DNA from: Corallococcus macrosporus
GTDB taxonomy: Bacteria; Myxococcota; Myxococcia; Myxococcales; Myxococcaceae
Assembly (NCBI RefSeq): GCF_017302985.1
Contig: NZ_JAFIMU010000004.1
Coordinates: forward strand, 972,869 to 1,036,868
Reading direction: 5' to 3'
DNA length: 64,000 nt
The position numbers and the translations under genes are program-made. Below are positions 24,252 to 33,073 of the stretch, piece by piece (the stretch's first letter is position 1; every line of letters begins with the position of its first letter). Below the pieces are notes generated by a model that saw nothing but the letters and a program-made list of their open reading frames with translations, ran no database searches and had not been told where the DNA came from.

Positions 24252-25865
24252 ATGTCCGCGACCCAGGAAACGCAGTTCCCGCGTATCAGCCGAGTCTCGC
24301 TGGGAGACATCGTCCACCGGTCGGCGTTGCGCTGGCCGGAGCGGACGGCCCTCGTCGACGGGGACCTCGAGCTCTCCTATGCGGAGCTCGACCGGCGCTC
24401 GAACGCGTTCGCGCACCACCTGCTCGCGCAGGGCCTGCCCCGGGGCGCGCGCATCGCGATGTTCTGCGGCAACTCGGCGCAGATGGTCACCGCCTTCGTG
24501 GGCATCTACAAGGCGGGGCTCGTCTGGGTGCCCATCAACACGGGCCTCTCCGTGGAGGCCGTCCGGTACATCCTCGAGCACGCCGAGGCCTCGCACGTCG
24601 TCATCGACGCGGAGTTCCTGGCGAAGCCCGGGCTGCGGGCGATGATCGACGCGCTGGGCACCCGCATCATCGTCTGCGTGCCGGAGGGACAGGCTTCACC
24701 GGACGGGGACGCGGCCGTGTTCCTGGACACCCTGAAGGGGCAGCCCGGCACCCTGCCGGAGGTGGACCTCGAGAGCAGCCAGCTCGCGCAGATCATGTAC
24801 ACCAGCGGCACCACCGGTCAGCAGAAGGGCGTCATGCACTCGCACGCGTCGGTGCACGCGGCGCTGAGCGGAAACCTCTTCGAGCTGGAGATGCGGCCCG
24901 GCGACTCCACCATCTGCGTGCTCCCGATGTTCCACTGCGCGCAGCACGCCATCCTGATGACGTTCCTGCTGGCCGGGGCGACCATCGTCGTGCGGCGTGC
25001 CTTCGACCCGGCCGCGATGCTCGCGACCATCGAGCGGCGCGGCATCACGTTCCTGCTGGGCCTGCCGGTGATGTACGGCGCGATGCTGGCGCACCCGGCG
25101 CGGCCGGCGACGAAGCTGTCCAGCCTGCGCATGTGCCTCTACGTGATGGCGCCCATGGCGCGCACGCTGCTCGTGGAGCTCATCGAGCATTTCTGCCCGG
25201 GAGGCTTCGCGCTCGCGTCCGGGCAGACGGAGATGTACCCGGCGACGACCATGTTCAAGCCGGAGCAGCAGTTGAAGCGCTTCGGTTCGTACTGGGGCGA
25301 CTCCGTCGTGACGAACGAGACGGCCGTCATGGACGACGACGGCCGGCTGTTGGGGCGCGGCGAGGTGGGGGAGATCGTCCATCGCGGGCCGAACGTGATG
25401 CTCGGCTACTATAAGGACCCGGAGGCGACGGAGAGGGCGCGGGCCTTCGGCTGGCACCACACCGGCGACCTGGGCATGTTCGACGCGGACGGCCAGCTGC
25501 TCTTCGTGGACCGCAAGAAGGACATGATCAAGACGGGCGGAGAGAACGTCCCGTCCATCAAGGTCGAGGAGGTCCTCCTGCGCCACCCCGCCGTGCTCCA
25601 GGTCGCGGTGGTGGGGCTGCCGCACTCGCGCTGGACGGAGGCGGTGACGGGCTTTGTCGTGCTCAAGCCCGGCACCTCCGCGACGGAGGCGGAGATCACC
25701 GCCCATTGCCGACAGCACCTGGGCGGGTTCGAGGTGCCCAAGGCCATCGTCCTGCTCCCAGCCATGCCGCAGACGACCACGGGCAAGGCGCAGAAGTTCG
25801 TACTCCGGCAGCAGTACGCGCGGCACTACGACGGCCGCGATAGCCAAGGTGCTTCGGGTTTGTAA
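24252..25865 (+). CDS. AMP-forming acyl-CoA ligase, AtuH-like
   Basis: The 537-residue ANL-superfamily enzyme activates a carboxylic acid with ATP and CoA. Visible motifs are the phosphate loop YTSGTTGQQKGVMHSH, the aromatic-Gly-Gln-Thr-Glu block ASGQTEMYP, the hinge HHTGDLG...VDRKKDMIKTGGENV, and the catalytic lysine in TTGKAQKF. It is the last gene of the operon, 17 bases after the hydratase gene. A role in making citronellyl-CoA or a related thioester at the start of the pathway is inferred from position. The ATG at 24252 is preferred, since an in-frame start at 24216 lies inside the preceding gene. Confidence 0.9.
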   Translation: MSATQETQFPRISRVSLGDIVHRSALRWPERTALVDGDLELSYAELDRRSNAFAHHLLAQGLPRGARIAMFCGNSAQMVTAFVGIYKAGLVWVPINTGLSVEAVRYILEHAEASHVVIDAEFLAKPGLRAMIDALGTRIIVCVPEGQASPDGDAAVFLDTLKGQPGTLPEVDLESSQLAQIMYTSGTTGQQKGVMHSHASVHAALSGNLFELEMRPGDSTICVLPMFHCAQHAILMTFLLAGATIVVRRAFDPAAMLATIERRGITFLLGLPVMYGAMLAHPARPATKLSSLRMCLYVMAPMARTLLVELIEHFCPGGFALASGQTEMYPATTMFKPEQQLKRFGSYWGDSVVTNETAVMDDDGRLLGRGEVGEIVHRGPNVMLGYYKDPEATERARAFGWHHTGDLGMFDADGQLLFVDRKKDMIKTGGENVPSIKVEEVLLRHPAVLQVAVVGLPHSRWTEAVTGFVVLKPGTSATEAEITAHCRQHLGGFEVPKAIVLLPAMPQTTTGKAQKFVLRQQYARHYDGRDSQGASGL

Positions 25866-25996
25866 AGCCTTTCCAGGATAACACAGCTCACGTGGAGAAT
25901 ATCGTCTTGGGGCCCTGCGCGGTCTCTCGCGGACGTGATAGGCATTGCCCCGGGTGTCGGGCCGGCGGCACTCCTTCCGCTTGAGGGGGCGTCCAG

Positions 25997-27433
25997 ATGA
26001 AAGACAGTCGGAGTGAAAGGCTCGCACGGGCCGTGGTGCTGCTGTGCCTGGGGTTGGGGATGGCCTCCTGCGGAACGAAGGAGCCGGGGCCGGGGGAGGA
26101 GGTCCTGCCGAGGCTCGACGTGCTGCACAAGGGCGCCTGGCTCATGGGCGTGGACGCGCAACAGCGCTTCCTGCTCTTCAATCCCCAGACCGCCTCTGGC
26201 ACGTACGCGCAGGTGCTCCCCGAAGGCGGGGACCTGCGCATCTGCGACCCGGCGGAAACGGCCGTCCTCGCGCAGGACGGCGGCTCGGTGCTGCTCTGGA
26301 GCGCGCCGAGCGAGGCACGGACGCGGACGGCGTGGCTCTGGCGGCCCGGGCCCTTCGCCGGCATTCCCTTCACCACGCGCTCCCAGGGCGACATCGTCCA
26401 TGACCGCTCGCTGTCGTATGTGGCCTTCACCGAAGCGGACGCCGAGGCCGGGACGACGTCACTGCGCGTGATGGACGCGGCCACCTGCACCGCGAAGGAC
26501 TGCCCCTCGCGGACGCTGCTCCAGGTGCCCGGAAGCACCCTGTTGCTCCAGGGGGGAGGGACGAGCGTGCTCGCGACGGACGCGACGCAGGCCTGGCTCA
26601 TCGACGTGCCGTCTGGCGCGGTGGTGCCCCTGGGGACGGTGGCCGGGCCGTCCACGCTCTCCTCGGATGGCACCCGCTACAGCCTGTTCGATGGGGCGGG
26701 GCACCTCCAGGTGTTCGACACCGCCACGCGCACCCTCCAGTGGGAGCGCTCCTGGGCACAGGACGTGTCCCGCGAGGGCTGGAAGGTCGAATCCGTGCTG
26801 ATGACCGATGCGAAGGTCGTGGTCATCAACGCCTATGAGCCGCCACCGCCCAACCGCATTCCGCTGGTGCGCGCGACCCTTGCCTGTGATGCGTCGTCGT
26901 GCCGGGTCATCGCGGGCGGGCAGGGCGGATGTTGGTGGGGGTTGGGCCGCACGGACCTGGTGAGCTGCAGCCTCACCCTGCGGTGCGGTCCGTATGGATG
27001 CGAGGACCAGTTCCTCTACTTCGATGCCTCGATGCGGTTGCTCTCGAACACGACGACCCGGGGTGCCAACAGGCCGCAACCCGCCTTCAGCGAGGACCTG
27101 TCGCAGCACGTGTCGCTGGATCAGGCTGGCACGTTGACCTGGGACGGGCCCGCCGGGCTCCGCACCCTGGATGCGCCGGGGGTGGTGGACATGCGCTTCA
27201 TCACCTTCCTGCCGGGAGCGGAGCGCCTGGTGTTCGCCCAGACGCTGACGCGTTCGGATGAGGTGCGTGAAACCCGCCTGGCGGCCTGGGATGGCGTGTC
27301 CCTGACGGACCTGCTGCCGCTGCCGGGGGCTCCTGTTCAAGGCATCCATGCGCGTGCCGAGCCCACCGCGCTGTACTCGACCCTCGAGTCGGCGGACCGC
27401 TCCTCCGTCGACATCGTCCGGATCAGCCTCTAG
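25997..27433 (+). CDS. tandem-array lipoprotein A1
   Basis: The 478-residue lipoprotein (LCLGLGMASC) is the first of four homologous genes in A-B-A'-B' order. The body is beta-rich, with short repeats holding D-x-x-x-R-F/V-L-L and W-L-W-R-P-G motifs. It reads like a degenerate beta-propeller (LLMGVDAQQRFLLF, TAWLWRPG, QVFDTATRTLQWERSW). Two Cys pairs near the middle (TCTAKDC) and later (CDASSC, CRVI) may form disulfides outside the cytoplasm. No enzyme motif is recognisable. It is closest to A2 (28898-30322). The ATG follows a GAGGGGG site. Confidence 0.8.
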   Translation: MKDSRSERLARAVVLLCLGLGMASCGTKEPGPGEEVLPRLDVLHKGAWLMGVDAQQRFLLFNPQTASGTYAQVLPEGGDLRICDPAETAVLAQDGGSVLLWSAPSEARTRTAWLWRPGPFAGIPFTTRSQGDIVHDRSLSYVAFTEADAEAGTTSLRVMDAATCTAKDCPSRTLLQVPGSTLLLQGGGTSVLATDATQAWLIDVPSGAVVPLGTVAGPSTLSSDGTRYSLFDGAGHLQVFDTATRTLQWERSWAQDVSREGWKVESVLMTDAKVVVINAYEPPPPNRIPLVRATLACDASSCRVIAGGQGGCWWGLGRTDLVSCSLTLRCGPYGCEDQFLYFDASMRLLSNTTTRGANRPQPAFSEDLSQHVSLDQAGTLTWDGPAGLRTLDAPGVVDMRFITFLPGAERLVFAQTLTRSDEVRETRLAAWDGVSLTDLLPLPGAPVQGIHARAEPTALYSTLESADRSSVDIVRISL

Positions 27434-27464
27434 CCACGAACCGCGTCGCTTCGAAAGCCCTTCA
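27434..27464 (+). repeat. A1-B1 spacer, duplicated at 30323-30353
   Basis: The 31-base gap between A1 and B1 is the same length as that between A2 and B2 and shares most bases, including a TCGAAAG core. It probably includes the ribosome binding region of B. It supports block duplication of the gene pair. Confidence 0.7.
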
Positions 27465-28901
27465 ATGACTGCTCATTTGAGACGTGTCGCGCCGCGCCTG
27501 CTGGGATTGCTGCTGGCGAGCATGAGCACCGCCTATTGCGGTGGTGACGGGGACGGAGAGGGTTCCTTCCGGACCGTGGCCCGCGGCTTCCGCCTGCTCC
27601 AGGTGGATGAAGGGAAGCACGTCCTGCTGTCCGTTCGCGCGGATGGCACGTTCGCACAGGCGCTTCCCTCCGGAGAGCCCGTGCGCATCGCGGGCATGGC
27701 GGACGGCGCGGACCTCACGGCCGACGGCCAGACCGCGGTGCTGTGGAGTGCCTGGGGGAACGGCGAGCGGACGGTCTGGCTCTGGCGGTCCGGGATGCCG
27801 GAGGCCGCCGTGCTGAGCCAGCAGGCGCGGGGCGAGGTGCTCCACGACGCGGCGCAGAGCTACGTGGCCTTCCTGGAGCGGGACGGCGTGGGAACCACCT
27901 CCGTCCGCGTGGCGAGGACGGCGTCCTGCACTCCCGGAGACTGCGTGCTCCAGACGCTCCTCCAGGTCCAGGGCGGCACGCCGGTGCTCGAGCGCGCGGG
28001 CCCGCTGTTGTCCCTGATGGATGGGAACCATCGCTGGATCATCGAAGCGTCCTCGGGCGCGGTGACGGACCTGGGCGAACTGCCGGGGCCTTCGTTCCTG
28101 TCGCCCTCGGGGAACCGCTATGGCTGGGTGGAGGAGGCGCGCGTTCGGCTGTTCGACCTCGCCACCGGCGCACAGGTGTGGGACCAGGCCTATCCGCACC
28201 GCGGCTACCAGGACTGGAAGGTGACCCGCTCCTTCATGTTCGACGAGGAGCGGGTCTTCGTGGTGGCCTCGGGGGTGCTGGATGGAGCGCCCGCCGGAGT
28301 GCCCGCGGACGGCTTCCTGGATCTGTGCGGGGACCAGGGCTGTGGAAGGCTCGTCTCCCGCTACCGGTGCTCTCCCTTCGAACTCGCGGGCCGGCCCGCG
28401 GTGGGTTGCAGCCCGAACCTGTGCATCGAGATCCGGTGCGACCTGCCTGGGGACAAGGTCCTGGATGGCGACGGGAAGCTGCTCTACGAGACGAAGGAGC
28501 GCGGCACCGTCCTGGGCCCCTTCTACAGCGAGGGCCGGGCCGACGTGGTGCGCATCCGGGGCGGCGACGGACAGCTCCCCTGGCTCGAATGGAAGCACGA
28601 GGGGCTGCTCTGGCGACTGGACCTGGAGGCTCCCGCTCCGACCGCGCCCATCCTGTTCCTGCCGGACCGGGGGCGGGTGCTGTTCCACCAGCCGGCGCGG
28701 CAGGAGGACGGGACCGTCGAGAACCACCTGTGGACGTGGGACCGGTTCAAGCGCGTCGACGTGGGCTCGCTGGACGGAGCGCCCGGACCCAGGAGCCTCA
28801 TGCGGGACCACCCGCCCGCGCTCTACCTGGACGTCGACACCGCGAACGCGAATGGCAGCTCCACCCCGGCCGTCGTTCGCGTCGGACTCCGAGGGAAATG
28901 A
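27465..28901 (+). CDS. tandem-array lipoprotein B1
   Basis: The 478-residue lipoprotein (LLASMSTAYC) is the second member of the array and is homologous to A1, with the same VDEGKHVLLSVRADGTFAQ and TVWLWRSG pattern. It is closest to B2 (30354-31829). Conserved Cys residues (TASCTPGDC, CGDQGC, CSPNLCIEIRC) suggest an exported disulfide-bonded fold. The ATG at 27465 puts the signal peptide at the N terminus; an in-frame start at 27348 would lie within A1. Its stop overlaps the A2 start by four bases (ATGA), so the two are likely coupled. Confidence 0.8.
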   Translation: MTAHLRRVAPRLLGLLLASMSTAYCGGDGDGEGSFRTVARGFRLLQVDEGKHVLLSVRADGTFAQALPSGEPVRIAGMADGADLTADGQTAVLWSAWGNGERTVWLWRSGMPEAAVLSQQARGEVLHDAAQSYVAFLERDGVGTTSVRVARTASCTPGDCVLQTLLQVQGGTPVLERAGPLLSLMDGNHRWIIEASSGAVTDLGELPGPSFLSPSGNRYGWVEEARVRLFDLATGAQVWDQAYPHRGYQDWKVTRSFMFDEERVFVVASGVLDGAPAGVPADGFLDLCGDQGCGRLVSRYRCSPFELAGRPAVGCSPNLCIEIRCDLPGDKVLDGDGKLLYETKERGTVLGPFYSEGRADVVRIRGGDGQLPWLEWKHEGLLWRLDLEAPAPTAPILFLPDRGRVLFHQPARQEDGTVENHLWTWDRFKRVDVGSLDGAPGPRSLMRDHPPALYLDVDTANANGSSTPAVVRVGLRGK

Positions 28902-30322
28902 TGAACCGTGCGAGTGCCGGGGTGGTGTTGTGTCTGGCGTTGGGAATGGCCTCCTGCGGGACGAAGGAGGAGGACGTCTTTCAGACGCTCGAGGTGCTGC
29001 ATGAAGGAGGGCGGCTGCTGGGGGTGGACCCGCGGCAGCGCTTCCTGGTGTTCACGGCCGATGACGGCTCCGGCACGTACGCGAAGTCGCTGCCCAAGGG
29101 CGGGGACACGCGGGTCTCCGACCCGGCGGAGGGCGTCTTCCTCGCCGAGGACGGCGACTCGGTGCTGCTCTGGGGCCCGCGGAACGGAGAGCAGCGCCGG
29201 ACGCTGTGGCTATGGCGTCCCGGATCCAAGGCCGGCATTGCGTTCAGCACGCGGGCCGGTACCGACGCCGTCCATGATCGCTCGCTGTCCTATGCGGCCT
29301 TCACGGAGTCCGACGCGGGGACGACGTCGCTGCGCGTGATGGACGCGGCCACCTGCACCGCGAAGGCCTGTCGCCTCCGGACGCTGCTCCAGGTTCCCGG
29401 TGACACCTTGTTGCTCCAGGCGGGCGGGACGACCGTGCTCGCCTCGGACGCGACGCAGGCCTGGCTCATCGACGTGCCGTCCGGCGCGGTGTCGCCCCTG
29501 GGGACCACGGCGGGGCCGTCCTTGCTCCTGGGGGAAGGCTCCCACTACAGCGTGTTCGACAGGGCAGGGCACCTCCAGGTGTTCGACACCGCCACGCGCA
29601 CCCTCCAGTGGGAGCGCTCCTGGGCCGAGGAGACGGCGCGCAAGGACTGGACGGTCCTCTCCGCGCTGATGACCGACGCGACGACCGTTGTCCTCAACCT
29701 CCAGGAGCCCCCGCCCCCGCCGCCCGCCTTCCCGACGAAACGCAACGTCGTCACCTGTGATGCGACGGCGTGCCGGAGCCTCAGCGACCTGTATTCCAGC
29801 TGCTGGTATGGGCAGGGCCGCACGGACCTTTTGAGGTGTTCCGGCCCCAGCCGGTGCAGCACCTGGAGTGGGTGCGAGTACCAGTACGCCTACTACGATG
29901 CCACGGCGCGACACCTCACGACCACGGTGTCCGATGGTCTGGGCTTGCCGGACATCGCCATCAGCGAGGACCTGACGCAGTCCGTGTCGCTGTCGCGAGG
30001 CAAGTCCACGGACACGCTCTCCTGGCGCAGCCCCGCGGGGTACCGGCAGGTGGATGCGTTGGGGGCGGTGAACATGGAGCTATTCACCCTCCTGCCGGGG
30101 GCGGAGCGCCTGGTGTTCGCCCAGAAGCTGACACGCTCGAATGGTGGGTCCGAGACCCGCGTGGCGACCTGGGACGGCGTGACGCTCAAGGACCTGCTGG
30201 CCCTGCCGGGCGTGCCTACCACCGACGCGACGTATCCCCCCGTGGTGCGGGACTCGCCCCTGTCGCTGTACGTGACCGTCAGGGGCCCTTCCTCCGTCAA
30301 CATCGTCCGGATCCGGCTCTAG
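28898..30322 (+). CDS. tandem-array lipoprotein A2
   Basis: The 474-residue lipoprotein (LCLALGMASC) is a close paralog of A1: GMASCGTKE, LEVLHEGGRLLGVDPRQRFLVF, SLRVMDAATCTAKAC and HLQVFDTATRTLQWERSW recur nearly unchanged. The first ATG at 28898 overlaps the B1 stop, and a second in-frame ATG follows at once (28901). The reading frame stays open far upstream through B1, but that part is a shadow. Strong A1-A2 identity in the middle and weaker identity at the C terminus suggest divergence after duplication, perhaps of ligand-binding parts. Confidence 0.8.
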   Translation: MMNRASAGVVLCLALGMASCGTKEEDVFQTLEVLHEGGRLLGVDPRQRFLVFTADDGSGTYAKSLPKGGDTRVSDPAEGVFLAEDGDSVLLWGPRNGEQRRTLWLWRPGSKAGIAFSTRAGTDAVHDRSLSYAAFTESDAGTTSLRVMDAATCTAKACRLRTLLQVPGDTLLLQAGGTTVLASDATQAWLIDVPSGAVSPLGTTAGPSLLLGEGSHYSVFDRAGHLQVFDTATRTLQWERSWAEETARKDWTVLSALMTDATTVVLNLQEPPPPPPAFPTKRNVVTCDATACRSLSDLYSSCWYGQGRTDLLRCSGPSRCSTWSGCEYQYAYYDATARHLTTTVSDGLGLPDIAISEDLTQSVSLSRGKSTDTLSWRSPAGYRQVDALGAVNMELFTLLPGAERLVFAQKLTRSNGGSETRVATWDGVTLKDLLALPGVPTTDATYPPVVRDSPLSLYVTVRGPSSVNIVRIRL

Positions 30323-30353
30323 CCCCGGACCGCGCTGCCTCGAAAGACCTCCC
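30323..30353 (+). repeat. A2-B2 spacer, copy of 27434-27464
   Basis: This 31-base spacer has the same length and core (TCGAAAG) as the A1-B1 gap and ends at the B2 start codon. Confidence 0.7.
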
Positions 30354-31829
30354 ATGATTGCTCAAACACGAAGTGCCTCCCCTCGCCGGACGTGGACGCT
30401 GTTGGGATTGCTGCTGGCGAGCCTGGGCGCCGCCCATTGCAGTGACACCGTGGAGCCGCCTCCACCCCCTCCACCGCCGGAGGAGGAGACTCCCTTTCCG
30501 GCCGTGACCCGCGACGCCCGCCTGCTCCAGGTGGATGAAGCGCAGCGCGTCCTGCTGTCCGTTCGCGAGGACGGCACCTACGCGCAGATGCTTCCCCTGG
30601 GCCTGCCCGCGCGCATCGCGGACGTGACGGTGGGGGCCGACTTCTCGGCCGATGGCCGGACCGTGGTGCTGTGGAGCGCGCCGGTGGACGACGAGCGGAC
30701 GGTCTGGCTCTGGCGGCCCGGGACGACGGAGGCCGCCGTCGTCAGCCAGAAGGCGCGGGGCGCGGTGCTCCATGACGCGTCCCAGAGCTACGTGGCCTTC
30801 CTGGAACGGGACGGCGCGGGAACCACCTTCGTCCGCGTGGCGGGGACGGCGTCCTGCATGCCCGGCGACTGCGTGCTCCAGACACCGCTCCAGGTCCAGG
30901 GCGGCACGCCGGTGCTCGAGCGCGGTGGCCGCCTGCTGTCCCTGGTGGACGGGACCCACCGCTGGTTCATCGACACGTCCGCGGGCGCGGTGACGGACCT
31001 GGGCGTCCTGCCGGGGCCCTCGTTCCTGTCTCCCGGGGGGACCCGCTACGGCTGGGTGGAGGGGGATCTCGTGCGCTTGGTCGACATCGCCACGGGCGCG
31101 CAGGTGTGGGACTGGGACCAGGTCTGGCGGAAAGACTCCACCGCACCGGGCTGGACGGCCACCCATGCCTTCATGTTGAACGAGGAGCGCGTCTACGTGG
31201 GGTCCAAGGGCATCCCGGCAGGGGCGCCCCAGGGCTGGCCCGAGGAACACGCGCTGACTGCTTGCGGCGTCGCGGGCTGTCTGCAGAGCGACTCTCGCGC
31301 TCGTTGCGTCGCCACCACGTTCGGAGGACAGCCCGCGATGTGGTGCGTGTCGGATCCGTGCATCGCGATCCGGTGCGAGACGCCAGGGCCCGACTACCGT
31401 GACAGCGAGGGGCATTCGTTCTTCAGCCGCTCGCAGGAGAAGGACACCCTCGTTGGCCCCGTCTTCAGTCCAGACCTCACGGAGGTCGCGCGGGTCAAGG
31501 GCACGAAGGGCGGACTCCACTGGCTCGAATGGACTCGCGGGTCGGTGGTCTCGAAGCTGAACCTGGACGCTCCCTATCCGACCGCGCCCCTGTTGTTCCT
31601 GCCGGACCAGAAGCGCGTGGTGTTCCACCAGCCGGTGCTGCGGGACGGCGTCGCCGAAAGCCATCTGTGGACGTGGGACCAGTCCAAGCGCGTCGACCTG
31701 GGCCTGCTGGACGGAACGCCGGGGCCGGGGAGCCTCGTGCGCGCGAATCCGGCCACGCTCTACCTGGACACGGACGTCGTCAACGCGGACGGCACCCCCG
31801 GCACCGCCATCGTTCGCGTCGACCTCTGA
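30354..31829 (+). CDS. tandem-array lipoprotein B2
   Basis: The 491-residue lipoprotein (LLASLGAAHC) is the last of the array and a close paralog of B1: RLLQVDEAQRVLLSVREDGTYAQ, LHDASQSYVAFLERDGAG and VQGGTPVLERGG. It differs by an extra proline run after the lipidated Cys (eight Pro, then EEE), probably a rigid spacer from the membrane. Late Cys residues (CGVAGC, CVATTFG, CVSDPCIAIRC) are kept. It ends convergently with the flavin monooxygenase gene. No ligand or partner is known. Confidence 0.8.
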   Translation: MIAQTRSASPRRTWTLLGLLLASLGAAHCSDTVEPPPPPPPPEEETPFPAVTRDARLLQVDEAQRVLLSVREDGTYAQMLPLGLPARIADVTVGADFSADGRTVVLWSAPVDDERTVWLWRPGTTEAAVVSQKARGAVLHDASQSYVAFLERDGAGTTFVRVAGTASCMPGDCVLQTPLQVQGGTPVLERGGRLLSLVDGTHRWFIDTSAGAVTDLGVLPGPSFLSPGGTRYGWVEGDLVRLVDIATGAQVWDWDQVWRKDSTAPGWTATHAFMLNEERVYVGSKGIPAGAPQGWPEEHALTACGVAGCLQSDSRARCVATTFGGQPAMWCVSDPCIAIRCETPGPDYRDSEGHSFFSRSQEKDTLVGPVFSPDLTEVARVKGTKGGLHWLEWTRGSVVSKLNLDAPYPTAPLLFLPDQKRVVFHQPVLRDGVAESHLWTWDQSKRVDLGLLDGTPGPGSLVRANPATLYLDTDVVNADGTPGTAIVRVDL

Positions 31830-31842
31830 CGCGGGGCTGGCC

Positions 31843-31866
31843 CGGAGCGCGCCGGGTGTCGCTCCG
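31843..31866. terminator. hairpin between convergent genes
   Basis: CGGAGCG and CGCTCCG arms (7 bp) with a ten-base loop lie between the B2 stop and the end of the monooxygenase gene. It may act on both strands; there is no T-tract. Confidence 0.5.
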
Positions 31867-31868
31867 CT

Positions 31869-33002
31869 TCAAGCGGGCGGCGCGTTTCCGGTGAGCAGGC
31901 TGATCAGGCTGTGGGGGGCGTCGTCGCCGAAGCAGAGCCCGAAGTCGCGCGCGGCTTCGGTGGCGGCCTCGGCGCTGCGGGCGAACAGGGCCTCTTCGTA
32001 CCCGGCGAGCGCGGCCTCGACGTCATCGGGGTGCGCGGCGATGGCCCTGCCCAGCTCGGCGCCGTCGTACATGGCCAGGTTGGCGCCTTCGCCGTTCGGG
32101 GGCGAGAGGTGGGCTCCGTCGCCGAGCAGCGTCACTCCCGGCACCCGGTCCCACCGGTGCCCGATGGGCAGGGCGTTGAGGGTGCGCAGGACCGGTGCGG
32201 TGTCGCCGTGGGTGATCAGCGCGGTGAGCTCCGGTGCCCAGCCGTCGAACTCCTGGGCGATCCGCGCGGCGGCCGAGGCGGAGTGGGTGAAGTCGATACC
32301 GGCGAACCACTCCTTCGGCCGGGTGAGCGCGACGTAGGTGTGGAGGGTCCCGCCGACCTCGCGGTGTGCCTGGATGCCCTTGCCCGGTGCGACCGCGAGC
32401 AGCGCCCCGTCGCCAACGGCTTTCGCGGTGGAGGGGTGCCGGGTGTCCGCGTCGAACAGATAGGTTTCGACGAACGACGTGCCGACGTACTCGGGCGTGG
32501 CGCTGGAGACCAGCGGCCGGACCCGTGACCACGCGCCGTCCGCGCCGACCAGCAGGCCCGTGACCACGGTGGTGCCATGGGCGAAGGTCACTTCATGACG
32601 GCCGCCGCCGAGGGCACGGACGCCGCTGACCTTGTGGCCCCACTGGAGGGTGTTGGCGGGGAGCGAATCGATCAGCAGCTGTCGCAGCTCGCCGCGGAGG
32701 ACCTCGGGGCGTCCACCCGTACCGTCGTCGGGTTCGTCCAGCAGCACGGTCCCGTCCCAGGCGAGGACCCGCGTCGCCTCACGGCCCTTGAGGATGAGTC
32801 CTCGGAACGCGTCGAGCAGGCCCGCTGCCTGGAGCGCCAGCTGACCGTTGTACTCGTGGATGTCGAGCATCCCGCCCTGTGTGCGCGCCGTCGGTGAGGA
32901 CTCCGCCTCGTAGACCGTGGACGGGATTCCGTGGACGTGAAGGACGCGGGCCAGGGTGAGTCCGCCGAGTCCTGCGCCGATGATCGTGACAGGGGTGTGC
33001 AT
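31869..33002 (-). CDS. FAD-dependent monooxygenase, Tet(X)-like
   Basis: The 377-residue protein belongs to the class A flavin monooxygenases. FAD-binding motifs are GAGLGG (9-14), the DG motif around ADGAWSRVRP (about 154-163) and GDGAHLSPPNGEGANLAM (294-311). The layout and last motif resemble Tet(X) and actinobacterial relatives that hydroxylate tetracyclines or other aromatic polyketides. The real substrate is unknown. It starts at the ATG at 33002 and is divergent from its own TetR regulator across a 71-base region with two palindromes. Drug or xenobiotic inactivation is a reasonable inference. Confidence 0.88.
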   Translation of the reverse strand: MHTPVTIIGAGLGGLTLARVLHVHGIPSTVYEAESSPTARTQGGMLDIHEYNGQLALQAAGLLDAFRGLILKGREATRVLAWDGTVLLDEPDDGTGGRPEVLRGELRQLLIDSLPANTLQWGHKVSGVRALGGGRHEVTFAHGTTVVTGLLVGADGAWSRVRPLVSSATPEYVGTSFVETYLFDADTRHPSTAKAVGDGALLAVAPGKGIQAHREVGGTLHTYVALTRPKEWFAGIDFTHSASAAARIAQEFDGWAPELTALITHGDTAPVLRTLNALPIGHRWDRVPGVTLLGDGAHLSPPNGEGANLAMYDGAELGRAIAAHPDDVEAALAGYEEALFARSAEAATEAARDFGLCFGDDAPHSLISLLTGNAPPA

Positions 33003-33015
33003 GGATGCTCGTTTC

Positions 33016-33030
33016 TGGAACGACGTTCCA
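33016..33030. promoter_or_regulatory. TetR operator 1
   Basis: TGGAACG and CGTTCCA are perfect 7-bp arms around one base, in the divergent promoter between the monooxygenase and its TetR gene. Confidence 0.75.
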
Positions 33031-33039
33031 TGGCCAAGT

Positions 33040-33054
33040 TGGAACATCGTTCCA
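33040..33054. promoter_or_regulatory. TetR operator 2
   Basis: This second copy of the operator (TGGAACA and CGTTCCA, one mismatch between arms) begins 24 bases after the first, about two and a half helical turns away. Confidence 0.7.
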
Positions 33055-33073
33055 GGCATGTCAAGATGGCGGC

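Noticed and set aside
27743-28897. Upstream extension of lipoprotein A2 to 859 codons
   Set aside because: The part before 28898 overlaps B1, lacks a signal and is not similar to A1; the signal peptide starts at 28898.
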